Part shown: piece by piece, positions 7,709 to 17,689 of the stretch
How positions within the stretch are numbered: the stretch's first letter is position 1
Layout of the letters: every line of letters starts with the position of its first letter
Origin: an uncultured Rubrobacteraceae bacterium
GTDB lineage: Bacteria > Actinomycetota > Rubrobacteria > Rubrobacterales > Rubrobacteraceae
Direction: 5' to 3'
Length of the DNA: 42,034 nucleotides
Assembly (NCBI GenBank): GCA_902806075.1
Contig: CADCVG010000030.1
Location: 1 to 42,034 of the forward strand
Notes under the pieces: model-generated
Databases searched by the model: none
What the model was told of the DNA's origin: nothing
What the model saw: the letters and a program-made list of their open reading frames with translations, nothing else
Made by a program: the position numbers and the translations under genes

Positions 7709-9313
7709 CTACTTACCGGGGCTCGATGCCGACCGGGCCGTCGTTGCTGGGGAAGGCGCCCCCGCGCCTTCCCCAGACTCTTCTTCGGGCGCTTCTTGAC
7801 GGCCCTGTTCGCGGAGGTCCGCCCGCATAGACTTGTACATCGTGTAGCACATGAAGAGCATAACTATCGCGAACGGCAAACCTGCCAGGATCGCCGCCTG
7901 CTGGAGCGCCTCGAGTCCCCCGGTCAGGAGCAAGACCGCCGCCATCGCGCCTATCACCGCTCCCCAGGCGAGGCGGACGAACCTGTTCGGGTCCGTGATG
8001 CCGCCGACGGACATCTCGCCCAGGACGATGGTCCCCGCGTCGGCCCCGGCGACGAAGAAGATCCAGAGCATGAAGAGCGAGACGAGCGAGAGGATGAGTG
8101 GGAGCGGCAGGTACTGGAGGAAGGCGAAGAACCCGATGGCCGGATCACTCTGGGCGGTCTGGCTGAGCGTTCCACCGAGCGTCTGGTCTAGGTTGATGGC
8201 CGTCGCCCCGACTATGGCGAACCACGCCGCGGTGATCAGGCTCGGCACGATCAGCATGCCGCCGACGAACTCACGGATGGTCCTCCCCCTGGAGATCCGG
8301 GCGGCGAAGACCCCGACGTAAGGCGCCCAGGTGACCCACCATGCCCAGTAGAAGGTGGTGTAGTTGCCGAGGAAGCTGGTGTCCTGGTTGAAGGCGTTGA
8401 CCCTGAAGCTCGTGGGGATGAGCCCGCCGAGGTAGTCGCCGATCCCCTGGGTGAAGGCGTTGACCTGGATGACGGCCGGCCCGACGACGATGAAGTAGAC
8501 GACTAGAGAGGCGCCCACGATAAAGCTTATGTTGCTCAGCCACTTGACGCCTTTGTCGAGCGGTGTCGATGCCGAGAGCATGTAGGCGACGATGGTGACG
8601 CCGATGATGATCAGCTGCAGGTTGAGCCCGTTGGAGAAGCCCAAAGCCTCGCCGAACCCCGCCCCGATCTGGAGCCCGCCCAACCCCAAAGAGACGGCCA
8701 CACCGATAAGGGTGACGAGAATCGACAGGATGTCTATGGCCTTCCCGATGGGACCGTTGACGCGCTCGCCCAGGATAGGGTAGAAGATCGGACTGATCAA
8801 ACCCCGCGTGTCCCTGCGGAAGTTGAAGTAGGCTACGGCAAGGCCGACGAGGGCGAAGACCCCCCATGCGTGCAGCCCCCAGTGGAAGAACGAGTACTGT
8901 ATGGCGAGCTGGGCGGCCCCCGCCGTGTACGGCTGCGCCTCGCCGAAGGGTGGATCTGCGTAGTGCGTCAGGGGCTCGGAGGCGCCGAAGAAGACGAGGG
9001 CGAGCCCCATCCCCGCCTGGAACATCATGGCGATCCAGGAGAAGCGACCGAACTCGGGCTGCTCTCCCTCCTTGCCGAGCCGGATCTTGCCGTAGCGGCT
9101 GAGGGCCAGAACGATGACGAAGACCAGGAACAGGGTCGTCGCCATCATGTAGAACCAGGAGAGGTTCGAGACGATGAAGCTGAAGCTCGCTCTGGTCACC
9201 GCGGCGAAGCTGCTCGTAAAGAGCACACCCCACAAAACTAACGCTGTGGAGAGCGTGGCCGTTACCCAGAACACCGAACCCGTCTGGGATAACATCCTAT
9301 GCGCCCTTTGCAT
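7709..9313 (-). CDS. BCCT family transporter, tandem paralogue
   Basis: ORF 7709-9760, internal start MQRAHRMLSQTGSVFWVT at 9313; same motifs as the neighbour. Confidence 0.92.
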   Translation of the reverse strand: MQRAHRMLSQTGSVFWVTATLSTALVLWGVLFTSSFAAVTRASFSFIVSNLSWFYMMATTLFLVFVIVLALSRYGKIRLGKEGEQPEFGRFSWIAMMFQAGMGLALVFFGASEPLTHYADPPFGEAQPYTAGAAQLAIQYSFFHWGLHAWGVFALVGLAVAYFNFRRDTRGLISPIFYPILGERVNGPIGKAIDILSILVTLIGVAVSLGLGGLQIGAGFGEALGFSNGLNLQLIIIGVTIVAYMLSASTPLDKGVKWLSNISFIVGASLVVYFIVVGPAVIQVNAFTQGIGDYLGGLIPTSFRVNAFNQDTSFLGNYTTFYWAWWVTWAPYVGVFAARISRGRTIREFVGGMLIVPSLITAAWFAIVGATAINLDQTLGGTLSQTAQSDPAIGFFAFLQYLPLPLILSLVSLFMLWIFFVAGADAGTIVLGEMSVGGITDPNRFVRLAWGAVIGAMAAVLLLTGGLEALQQAAILAGLPFAIVMLFMCYTMYKSMRADLREQGRQEAPEEESGEGAGAPSPATTARSASSPGK

Positions 9314-10117
9314 TCGCAAACTTCCCTTCCCTGATCGTTCGCCTCGGGTGACGGAAGATGGGAGCATACTAATGAATTGCATGACGCATTGCAAGCATGT
9401 GGATGGCTCGGATCTCTCCAGTGGATACGTTCGGAAGGAGGGCCGGGCGCCGAACCGAAGCCTCGAAGCATCCCTTATGCGACCGGCGGAGACCGGGGAG
9501 CACCCACGTACCGCCTTACCATCGAACGAGTTCCCAGCGGTCCGGTCGCTCCTTGCCAAAGTTCCTCGCGCCCGTCCAGATCCTATGCCACTAAACATCC
9601 CCAGCTTCGCACCGCGCGGGGAGGTTGGCTCACGGAGCGGAAGGCGCCGCCGGGAGCGGTCGCTCGGGGTCCGAGCACAGGTGAGAGTGCGAAGCTGGGC
9701 CACGCGAACCAAGGTTGTGTGGGCGAGGGACCGGAACGTCACCCACCTTGGGATCGTCAAGCACTACGGCGCCGAGAAGGATATCGTGCTGCCGCGCCGG
9801 TAAGTGTCCGGACGTGGGGCTTCCCGTGGGCGCCCGCTTCCGGCGACTGGCTGAGGACCACGAACGGACGCCCTCGAGCGTTGCCGGGCCGCGCCTCATC
9901 GCTTTCGCGTGCTTCTTCCTCCGCCATACAGTTGCCATGCCCATGTCAGGGGCGGCCTCGGCTTGAGCTTCCATAGCGTCTGAGGCCAGGTAGACAACGA
10001 ATAGAAAGGCTGAAACGCCCTCGGCGCTCTCATCCTTTCCTTCTAAATGGCGACTCGTATTCCTCGGCACATCATCGCTCAGCATTCATGGTTGTACCCG
10101 AGAATGAACGGTCCGCT

Positions 10118-10822
10118 TCAGCGTCTCAGGGCGAGCTCGATCTCCCGAGCGGCTGCCACGACCCGCTCGGCCAGTCGCTCACCGGGCCGCTCCCCGAGGC
10201 GCGAGACGGGACCACTGGCGGAGACCGCAGCCCGCAACCCCCCGTCGAGGCTGAAGACCGGCGCGCTCACGCTTGCGACCCCAGCCTCGCGCTCGGCGAC
10301 GCTCCCGGCCCACCCCCTGCTCCGTACCGCCTTCAACTCCCCTGCCTCGATCCCGTGGGAGCTCCCCCTGTCTTCCCCCCACGCGAGCAACACCTTCCCC
10401 GCCGACCCCCGCGAGAGCGGCATCACGGCTCCCACCGGCACCGAGTCCCTAAGACCCGTCGCCCGCTCGACGGAGGCTACGCATACCCTGTGGTCCCCCT
10501 CCTGCACGTACAACTGTGTGCTCTCCCCGGTCGCGTCCCTCAGCCTCTCCAACACCGGCCGCGCCCGCTCCACTAAACCCGTCCCCGCCGCCTCGGCCCA
10601 CCCCAGAAGACGCACCCCGAGCGAGTAACGCCCGTCCCTCCGCGTCACCAGATGGTGCGCCTCCAGCGCCGAGAGCAGCCGGTAAGCCGTCGGCCGCGAC
10701 AATCCCGTCCCCTCGACTACCGCCGCCGCGCTCGCCGGACCACCAGCCGCGAGGAACGAGAGGATCGAGACCGCCCTGTCCAAAACCCCAACCCCACTCA
10801 CCACGCCGCTCTTGCTTTCCAT
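10118..10822 (-). CDS. IclR family transcriptional regulator
   Basis: MESKSGVVSGVGVLDRAVSILSFLAAGGPASAAAVVEGTGLSRPTAYRLLSALEAHHLVTRRDGRYSLGVRLL; IclR HTH plus effector domain. Confidence 0.92.
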   Translation of the reverse strand: MESKSGVVSGVGVLDRAVSILSFLAAGGPASAAAVVEGTGLSRPTAYRLLSALEAHHLVTRRDGRYSLGVRLLGWAEAAGTGLVERARPVLERLRDATGESTQLYVQEGDHRVCVASVERATGLRDSVPVGAVMPLSRGSAGKVLLAWGEDRGSSHGIEAGELKAVRSRGWAGSVAEREAGVASVSAPVFSLDGGLRAAVSASGPVSRLGERPGERLAERVVAAAREIELALRR

Positions 10823-10839
10823 CAATCCGTCTTCTATAC

Positions 10840-10878
10840 TGTCCATATGTCGGACAATATATCTCAATATGTGAGACA
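10840..10878. promoter_or_regulatory. Tandem dyad operator candidate in the IclR/methyltransferase divergent promoter
   Basis: TGTCCatatgtcGGACA and TCTCAatatgTGAGA; direct repeat ATATGTCGGACA / ATATGTGAGACA. Confidence 0.55.
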
Positions 10879-10893
10879 AAACAAGGGAAGAGC

Positions 10894-11685
10894 ATGACGT
10901 TAGAGTGGGACGCCGCTGAGTACGAGGTACTCTCAGGGCCGCAGACCGGGTGGGGATTGAACCTCCTCGGGCGTGTATTAGAGGACCGGCCGCTTGGGGG
11001 GGACGAGTCCGCGATAGACGCGGGGTGCGGGACTGGCAGGGTAACGGAGATGCTTCTGGAGCGGTTGCCGCGGGGGAGCGTGCTGGCGGTGGACGCGTCG
11101 GGGGCGATGATCGAGGCGGCGAGGAGGCGTTTTGCCGGCGACGGGCGGGTGCGGGTCGAGAGGGTGGACCTACTGCAACTGGAGGTCGAGGAGCCGGTAG
11201 ATTTGATCTTCTCTACCGCCACCTTCCACTGGATAAAGGACCACGAGAAGTTGTTCGGGCGGCTCGCGCGGGCCCTGAAGCCGGGGGGATGGCTGGTAGC
11301 CCAGTGCGGCGGGGCGGGGAACATCTCGCGGGTGACGAGGGCGACGGAGGAGGTCATGGGGGAAGAGCGTTTCCGGGATCGCTTCGTGGGCTGGGAAGAT
11401 ACCAAGGAGTTCGCCGATCCCGGGACGACCAGGGCACGCCTGGAGGCCGCCGGGTTCGGAGAGATACAGACCTGGCTGCACGAGGAGCCTACACGGTTCG
11501 GTTCGGTCGAAGATCTGGCACGCTACTTGAAGACGGTGGTTCTGCGGCTCCACCTCGAAAGGCTCCCGGAGGCGGACCAGGAGCCTTTTACGCAGGCGGT
11601 GGCCGCGAGGGTCGCGGCGGTAGAGGACCCGCCGGTCATGGACTACGTTCGTCTGAACATGATCGCGACCCGGGGACGGGAGTAG
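10894..11685 (+). CDS. Class I SAM methyltransferase, trans-aconitate 2-methyltransferase-like
   Basis: ATG at 10894 inside ORF 10516-11685; AIDAGCGTGRVTEMLLERLP...DLIFSTATFHWIKDHEKLFGRLARALKPGGWLVAQCGG resembles the Tam layout. Confidence 0.8.
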   Translation: MTLEWDAAEYEVLSGPQTGWGLNLLGRVLEDRPLGGDESAIDAGCGTGRVTEMLLERLPRGSVLAVDASGAMIEAARRRFAGDGRVRVERVDLLQLEVEEPVDLIFSTATFHWIKDHEKLFGRLARALKPGGWLVAQCGGAGNISRVTRATEEVMGEERFRDRFVGWEDTKEFADPGTTRARLEAAGFGEIQTWLHEEPTRFGSVEDLARYLKTVVLRLHLERLPEADQEPFTQAVAARVAAVEDPPVMDYVRLNMIATRGRE

Positions 11686-12371
11686 TGAGGGCGGGTACCG
11701 GAGCCGTGTTCGACGGGGCGGCCGCTAACTATGACCGTGCCCGCCGGCAGCTCGTCCCCCTTTTCGACGACTTCTATGGGGCGGCTGTTGGGGCGATCCC
11801 TTACGGGCGCGAGGATGAGATCCGGGTCCTGGACCTCGGCGCCGGTACGGGGCTCTTGAGTGCTATGATCGCACGGGCCTTCCCCCGGACAAGGATCACG
11901 CTGGTGGACATCTCACCGGAGATGCTCGGCGTGGCGAGGCAGCGCTTCGTGGACGAGCCCGCGCGCTTCGAGTTGCGCGTGATGGACTACGCGGAGGAGC
12001 CGCTCTTAGGGGAGTACGATGCCGTCGTCTCCGCGCTCTCCATCCACCACCTCGATGGAGACGAGAAGCGGGAGCTGTTCCGCAAGGTCTACGGTGTACT
12101 GCGCGAGGGTGGGGTCTTTATCAATGCGGACCAGGTACTCGGGGAGACGTCGGAGACGGAGGCGCGCTACCGTGAGGCGTGGCTCCGGCAGGTGCGCGAG
12201 AGGGGCGTGAGCGAAGGGGATCTGTCCGCCGCCCTCGTGCGGATGCGGGAGGATAAGTCGTCTACTTTAGACGAGCAGAGAGCCTGGCTCGAAGAGGCTG
12301 GCTTCCGGGAGGTCGGCTGCTGGTATAAAGACTACAGTTTCGCCGTGTATGGCGGCTGCAAACGAGATTAG
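11685..12371 (+). CDS. Class I SAM methyltransferase
   Basis: GTG at 11685 overlaps the previous stop; [34 protein letters not shown]...[35 protein letters not shown]. Confidence 0.85.
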   Translation: MRAGTGAVFDGAAANYDRARRQLVPLFDDFYGAAVGAIPYGREDEIRVLDLGAGTGLLSAMIARAFPRTRITLVDISPEMLGVARQRFVDEPARFELRVMDYAEEPLLGEYDAVVSALSIHHLDGDEKRELFRKVYGVLREGGVFINADQVLGETSETEARYREAWLRQVRERGVSEGDLSAALVRMREDKSSTLDEQRAWLEEAGFREVGCWYKDYSFAVYGGCKRD

Positions 12372-12390
12372 AGTTATGGAAAGGACTTTC

Positions 12391-13794
12391 ATGAGCAGAC
12401 CGAAGACTTTGGTGGAGAAGGTATGGGAGAGGCACGTGGTGAGGAGTGTCGAGGGCGAGCCCGACCTGCTCTACGTCGACCTCCATCTGGTACACGAGGT
12501 GACGAGCCCGCAGGCGTTCGAGGGGTTGAGGCTCGCGGGGCGCAAGGTGCGGAGGCCGGACCTCACTTATGCGACGATGGACCACAACGTCCCGACGACG
12601 GAGATCGGGCTTCCCATCCGGGACGAGGTTTCGGCGAAGCAGATGGAGGCGCTTAGGACGAACTGCGAGGAGTTCGGGGTCGAGCTCAACAAGTGGGGCT
12701 CTATCGGGCAGGGCATCGTCCACATCATCGGGCCGGAGATAGGCCTGACCCAGCCGGGGTTGGTGATCGTCTGCGGCGATAGCCATACCGCGACCCACGG
12801 CGCGTTCGGCGCCCTCGCGTTCGGTATCGGGACGAGCGAGGTCGAGCACGTCCTGGCGACCCAGACGCTCCCGCAGCGTCGGCCGAAGACGATGGCCGTC
12901 ACGGTCGAGGGCGAGCTGCCCGCCGACGTGACGGCGAAGGACCTCATGCTCGGCATCCTCAACCGCATCGGGACCGGCGGCGGGGTTGGGCATGTGATCG
13001 AGTACAGGGGCGAGGCGATACGGTCCCTCTCGATGGAGGGCCGGATGACGGTCTGCAACATGTCCATCGAGGGCGGCGCCCGCGCGGGCCTCATCGCTCC
13101 CGACGAGACGACCTTCGAGTATCTCGAGGACAAGCCTTATGCCCCGAAGGGCGAGGACTGGACCCAGGCCGTCGAGGAGTGGCGGAGCTTGAGGACCGAC
13201 GAGGATGCCGTCTTCGACAAGGAGGTCGTCATCCAGGCCGAGGACCTCGTGCCGTACGTCTCCTGGGGGACGACCCCGTCCCAGACCGTCGGGATCGACG
13301 ACGCCGTCCCCGAGCCAAAGAACGACGGGCAGGAGCGGGCCTTGAAGTACATGGCGCTCACGCCGGGCATTCCGATCCGGGAGATAGAGGTGGACACCGT
13401 CTTCCTGGGCTCCTGCACGAACGCCCGCATCGAGGACCTGCGCGCCGCCGCCGCCGTCCTCGAAGGCCAGAAGGTGAAGGAGGGCATCCGGGCGCTCGTC
13501 GTCCCCGGATCAATGCGCGTGAAGAGGCAGGCCGAGGAGGAGGGGCTGGCCGAGGTCTTTACGGAGGCAGGCTTCGAGTGGCGCAACGCCGGCTGCTCGA
13601 TGTGCCTCGGGATGAACCCGGACATCCTCCAGCCGGGCGAGCGTTGCGCCTCGACCTCGAACCGAAACTTCGAGGGGCGGCAGGGCAAGGGCGGGCGTAC
13701 TCATCTCGTCAGCCCCGCCGTGGCTGCGGCGACAGCCGTAATGGGACGGTTCGCCTCGCCCTCGGAGCTCGGCGTCCCCGCGGAGGTGCTCTAA
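12391..13794 (+). CDS. leuC: 3-isopropylmalate dehydratase large subunit
   Basis: [86 protein letters not shown]; alternative start 12376. Confidence 0.96.
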   Translation: MSRPKTLVEKVWERHVVRSVEGEPDLLYVDLHLVHEVTSPQAFEGLRLAGRKVRRPDLTYATMDHNVPTTEIGLPIRDEVSAKQMEALRTNCEEFGVELNKWGSIGQGIVHIIGPEIGLTQPGLVIVCGDSHTATHGAFGALAFGIGTSEVEHVLATQTLPQRRPKTMAVTVEGELPADVTAKDLMLGILNRIGTGGGVGHVIEYRGEAIRSLSMEGRMTVCNMSIEGGARAGLIAPDETTFEYLEDKPYAPKGEDWTQAVEEWRSLRTDEDAVFDKEVVIQAEDLVPYVSWGTTPSQTVGIDDAVPEPKNDGQERALKYMALTPGIPIREIEVDTVFLGSCTNARIEDLRAAAAVLEGQKVKEGIRALVVPGSMRVKRQAEEEGLAEVFTEAGFEWRNAGCSMCLGMNPDILQPGERCASTSNRNFEGRQGKGGRTHLVSPAVAAATAVMGRFASPSELGVPAEVL

Positions 13795-14381
13795 TGCAGC
13801 CGGTCGAGCGCGTAGTCGGGAAGGCGCTCCCGCTCGGTTACTCCGACGTTGATACCGACCAGATCGTGCCGAGTGACGCCCTCAAGCGCATCGAGCGGAC
13901 CGGCTTCGGGCAGTTCCTGTTCCTTGAATGGCGCGAGGACCCGGAGTTCGTGATGAACAAAGCCGAGCACGAGGGCGCGGTCATCCTGATTGCGGGGGAG
14001 AACTTCGGTAGTGGGTCCAGCCGGGAGCACGCCCCGTGGGCCTTGCAGGACTACGGTTTCGGCGCGGTCATCGCCCCCTCCTTCGCCGACATCTTCAAGA
14101 ACAACTGCGCGAAGATAGGCCTGCTTGCGGTCGAGCTGCCCGAAGAGACCGTAAACAAGCTCCTCGACGCCGTGCGCGAGGATCCGAACACCGTCATAAC
14201 CGTCGAGCTCACGGAGCGTACCGTCACGGGTCCCAACGTGTACGAGACGTTCGAGATGGACGACTTTACCCGCCAGCGGCTCATGGAGGGACTCGACGAT
14301 ATCGGCGCGACGTTGACGCACGAGGAGGACCTGGAAGCCTTCGAGCGGTCGCGTCCGAGCTACCTCCCGAAGGTACTGTAG
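13794..14381 (+). CDS. leuD: 3-isopropylmalate dehydratase small subunit
   Basis: ATG overlaps the leuC stop; GYSDVDTDQIVPSDALKRIERTGFGQFLF, ENFGSGSSREHAPWALQDYGFGAVIAPSFADIFKNNCAKIGLL. Confidence 0.96.
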   Translation: MQPVERVVGKALPLGYSDVDTDQIVPSDALKRIERTGFGQFLFLEWREDPEFVMNKAEHEGAVILIAGENFGSGSSREHAPWALQDYGFGAVIAPSFADIFKNNCAKIGLLAVELPEETVNKLLDAVREDPNTVITVELTERTVTGPNVYETFEMDDFTRQRLMEGLDDIGATLTHEEDLEAFERSRPSYLPKVL

Positions 14382-14406
14382 GACTCTAACTATCCGTGAA
14401 CACGAA

Positions 14407-14434
14407 GAGGCCCGGCGCTCAAACGCCGGGCCTC
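14407..14434. terminator. GC-rich hairpin after leuD
   Basis: GAGGCCCGGCG-ctcaaa-CGCCGGGCCTC. Confidence 0.8.
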
Positions 14435-14460
14435 TCGCACTGAAAACCAAAAACTGACGG

Positions 14461-14916
14461 CTACAGAACAGTAACCTGAACCGGGGCGACGCCGGGACCG
14501 GTAAGCCCTATCGTCTCGGCTGCTCCCTGAGAGAGGTCGACGTCGCGGCCGTCGATGTAGGGACCCCTGTCGTTGACGGTGACCGTGACGGAGTTGCCGC
14601 CGTAGCTCACCAGGAGCTGGGTGCCCATCGGCAGGGTCTTGTGGGCGGCCGTGTAAGCCTCCGGGACAAAGGGCTCGCCGCTGGCCGTCGGGAGCCCGGC
14701 GTGCGAGTAGCCGTAGTAAGAGGCCATCCAGTACTCGCCGCCCGCGAGAGCGCTATCGCCGCACTGCTGGTTCCCGAATATGTCGTACCAGATGCTGTTC
14801 GGGTCGCAGAACGCCTCGAACGCGTTCATCTTGCTCGACACGGCGAAAGATCCAACGAACAACACTACCCCGAAGAGCGCGACCATCAATGCTTTCCTCA
14901 AACTGATTGCTTCCAA
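14461..14916 (-). CDS. Secreted RlpA-like / 3D double-psi beta-barrel protein
   Basis: N-terminal signal/TM segment; MASYYGYSHAGLPTASGEPF...LPMGTQLLVSYGGNSVTVTVNDRGPYIDGRDVDLSQGAAETIGL; TTG start. Confidence 0.9.
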   Translation of the reverse strand: MEAISLRKALMVALFGVVLFVGSFAVSSKMNAFEAFCDPNSIWYDIFGNQQCGDSALAGGEYWMASYYGYSHAGLPTASGEPFVPEAYTAAHKTLPMGTQLLVSYGGNSVTVTVNDRGPYIDGRDVDLSQGAAETIGLTGPGVAPVQVTVL

Positions 14917-15152
14917 GAACTTCTCCTTCTAGTGTCTTTTGCCTACACCTTGAGGCGGCTCATCGGAGCCCCCTCCGTCATGACGGGGAGAAAGTAACAG
15001 CCTAGTAACTAGAACGCAACGCATCCGTAACTACAAACAAAAGAAGCAATACACTACTATTTCCTATAAATAAGCCGATTGTAGGTACATGCGCATAGCA
15101 CATATCTTAATATTTCTTAATAAAACAGAGGGTTTTCGATGTTTTGGTGCTT

Positions 15153-15851
15153 CTAAGCGGGGAAGCCGAACCGGTCGGTGGGCCAGAACCGCAGGGAGAC
15201 CTCGCCGACGAGGTTTTCGTTTGGGACGGGGCCGAAGAAGCGGGAGTCGTAGGAGTTGGCGCGGTTGTCGCCCATGACGAAGACGTGGTCTTTGGGGACG
15301 AAGACGGGGCCGAAGGTCTCCAGGGCGGGCGTCTCCTGGGTGGCGCCCTCTTCCGTGTCGAGGTAGGGTTCGTATGGGGGGCTGCCGTTCACGAGGAGGG
15401 TGCCGTCCTCGACGGAGATCTCATCTCCCGGCAGTCCGATGACCCGCTTTACGGTGTCTTCGTTCTTATTCTTGCCGATATCCTCGAAGACGACGAGGTC
15501 TCCCCGTTCGGGGTCGGAGAGGAAGTCGTAGGCGAGCTTGTTGGTCAGCGCGCGGTCGCCGACCTGCAAGGTGGGGGCCATGCTCTCGGAAGGCACGTAC
15601 ATCGGCTCGGCCACGAAGGGCCGGATGAAGCCGAAGACCAGATCGAAGGCTACCACCATCAACAACAGGAGTTGCAGGTTCTCCCGGCGCTTCCTGGAAA
15701 TCTTCTCCCTCTCCGCTCGCCCTTCTTTGTCGGTCGTCGAGAACCGACCGTAGAAGCTGTCGCGCTCCCTGGTCTGCGTCGAGGATCTGCTATCTAGGAT
15801 CTTACGAGCCACGGTGGCAGAGGATACCGCACATGCGCCGGAGCGTAGCAA
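15153..15851 (-). CDS. lepB: Signal peptidase I
   Basis: AEPMYVPSESMAPTLQVGDRALTNKLAYDF, RGDLVVFED, VKRVIGLPGDEISVEDGTLLVNG, VFVMGDNRANSYDSRFFGPV; start uncertain. Confidence 0.93.
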   Translation of the reverse strand: MLRSGACAVSSATVARKILDSRSSTQTRERDSFYGRFSTTDKEGRAEREKISRKRRENLQLLLLMVVAFDLVFGFIRPFVAEPMYVPSESMAPTLQVGDRALTNKLAYDFLSDPERGDLVVFEDIGKNKNEDTVKRVIGLPGDEISVEDGTLLVNGSPPYEPYLDTEEGATQETPALETFGPVFVPKDHVFVMGDNRANSYDSRFFGPVPNENLVGEVSLRFWPTDRFGFPA

Positions 15852-15929
15852 AGGAGGAGACCCTGGAGCTCCGGGCTACGACTTCCCCCGCTGCCGAAAG
15901 GAGTTCAGGAAGAGGGGTAGAAAGACGCG

Positions 15930-16140
15930 TGCCGCACGGCGGGCGTGGAGCCGAGCGAGTGGCTGGGGCGGCGCCGGTGGGTGGTTGAGAGGACGCTGCC
16001 GTGGCTGAAACGCTTCCGGCGGCTGAAGGTGCGCCACGGGTGGCGGTATGATGCTCCTCAGGCGTTCCTCGAGATCGGGGGCATTACGTGGAGTGATCTT
16101 GTCCGGCACTCGACGGACGTGCCGTTTGCGGACCTTACCC
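15930..16140 (+). pseudogene. IS5-family transposase C-terminal remnant
   Basis: LGRRRWVVERTLPWLKRFRRLKVRHGWRYDAPQAFLEIG; no N-terminal part found next to it. Confidence 0.75.
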
Positions 16141-16151
16141 GGCGGTCGGCG

Positions 16152-17291
16152 TCAGCGCTTGTATGGGTCGCTGCGGGCGTACTCCGCCATGTCTTCGGCG
16201 ATGAGTTCCTTCTCCTCCGCGATGTAACGCTCGATCGCGCGCCGGAACCCCGGGTGGTGGAGGGCATGCGCGCTGTAGGTCAGGGACGGGAGGAAGCCGC
16301 GCGCCAGCTTGTGCTCGCCCTGTGCGCCGGCTTCGAAGAGTGCGAGGCGCCGCTCGATGGCGAACTCGATCGCCTGGTAGTAGCAAAGCTCGAAGTGCAG
16401 GTTGCGCCGCCCTTCTGTCGCTCCCCAGTAGCGGCCGTAGAGCGTCTGGCCCTTGAAGAAGTTGAGCGCGCCTGCGACCGGGCGGCCCGCGCCGTCGCGG
16501 GCGAGGACGAGTAGGATGCGGTCGCGCATCGTCCGGAAGACCTCGGCGAAGAACCCCTCGGTTAGGTACGGCATGCCCCATTTCCTGTCGAGCGTGCCGA
16601 GGTAGAACCGGTACATGATGGCCGCGTGCTCGGGGGAGAGCGCCTCCCCCGTGAGACGTTCGATCTCGAGTCCCTCGCCTGCGAGCTGGCGGCGCTCTCG
16701 CGCGACCTGGCGGCGCCGCTTGCTGGTCAGCGCGTCCAGGTAATCGGAGAACGCGTCGTAGCCGCGGTTGCGCCAGTGGAACTGCAGCGAATGCCGCACC
16801 GCGAACCCGCGCTCGGCGAACTCGTCGAGCTCCTCCTCGGGGAGGAAGAGCGCGTGCGACGAACTGACGCGGCGCTCGTCGCCGAGCCTCTGCGCCGCGT
16901 CGAGCAAGGCGCGCGTCACCGCCGCGCGGCCGGCGTCGGGGCCATGCACCAGTAGTTTCGGGCCGGTCGCGGGCGTGAACGGCACCGCGGCTACGAGCTT
17001 CGGGTAGTATGTGAGCCCGTGCCGTTGGTAAGCCCGTGCCCACTCCCAATCGAAGATGTACTCGCCATAGCTATCCGTCTTGAGGTAGAGGCAGAGCGCG
17101 CCGAGGACGCGTCCTATGTCGTCCTTGCAGACGAGGTAGACCGGCGACCACCCGGTAGCATCCCCGATGCTGCCCGAGCGTTCGAGCGCGCGCAGGAACT
17201 CGAAGTCGAAGAACGGGAAATTCGGTGGCTCGAGCGCGCGCCACGTTGCCTCGTCCACCTGCTCGATTCCGGGGAGCCGCTCGACCCGCAT
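16152..17291 (-). CDS. GNAT/FemAB-like N-acyltransferase (PF04339-type)
   Basis: FFDFEFLRALERSGSIGDATGWSPVYLVCKD...ALCLYLKTDSYGEYIFDWEWARAYQRHGLTYYPKLVAAVPFTPATGPKLLV; start at 17291. Confidence 0.88.
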   Translation of the reverse strand: MRVERLPGIEQVDEATWRALEPPNFPFFDFEFLRALERSGSIGDATGWSPVYLVCKDDIGRVLGALCLYLKTDSYGEYIFDWEWARAYQRHGLTYYPKLVAAVPFTPATGPKLLVHGPDAGRAAVTRALLDAAQRLGDERRVSSSHALFLPEEELDEFAERGFAVRHSLQFHWRNRGYDAFSDYLDALTSKRRRQVARERRQLAGEGLEIERLTGEALSPEHAAIMYRFYLGTLDRKWGMPYLTEGFFAEVFRTMRDRILLVLARDGAGRPVAGALNFFKGQTLYGRYWGATEGRRNLHFELCYYQAIEFAIERRLALFEAGAQGEHKLARGFLPSLTYSAHALHHPGFRRAIERYIAEEKELIAEDMAEYARSDPYKR

Positions 17292-17689
17292 CACATCAGC
17301 GCCGGGCCAGCTTCGACGGCGGGCGACCAACCGGGGCCGTCGGACCGGAAAGAAGGAGTCGCTCAGGATCCGAGCAGAACCGCACGGGCCGTCCCGTGTC
17401 TCCGGCTCCCGGCGGCCGGGTTCGTACACGGGTTCTCGTCCCTGGCGGCCTCCTCCCGCTTCCTTCGGGGACAGGCTCCTCGGCGAGGTCGTAATGCCAC
17501 CGGGTGCCGCAATGCTCGACTCCGGCTACCGGCGCCCGCCCGTCGGGGGCATGCGAGCCTGACAGTTCGCTGATGGGCGAGACCTCGAAGACGGGCTTCG
17601 GTGCTCCGAACCTGCCCCTCGCGTCCGCGCGGGAGAGCACCTGTTGTCTGGTGGAAGCCGTGAGTAACTCCTCTGTACGGTGGACGACA

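Noticed and set aside
8271-9233. 320-aa minus-strand ORF
   Set aside because: Alternate frame of the second BCCT gene; Arg/His-rich, not protein-like.
14917-15000. ydaO/c-di-AMP or GEMM riboswitch upstream of the RlpA-like gene
   Set aside because: Expected from precedent, but I could not find the conserved core sequences of either class; left only as an unclassified leader.
16135-17049. 304-aa minus-strand ORF
   Set aside because: Alternate frame of the PF04339-like gene; low-complexity Arg/Pro/Ala.
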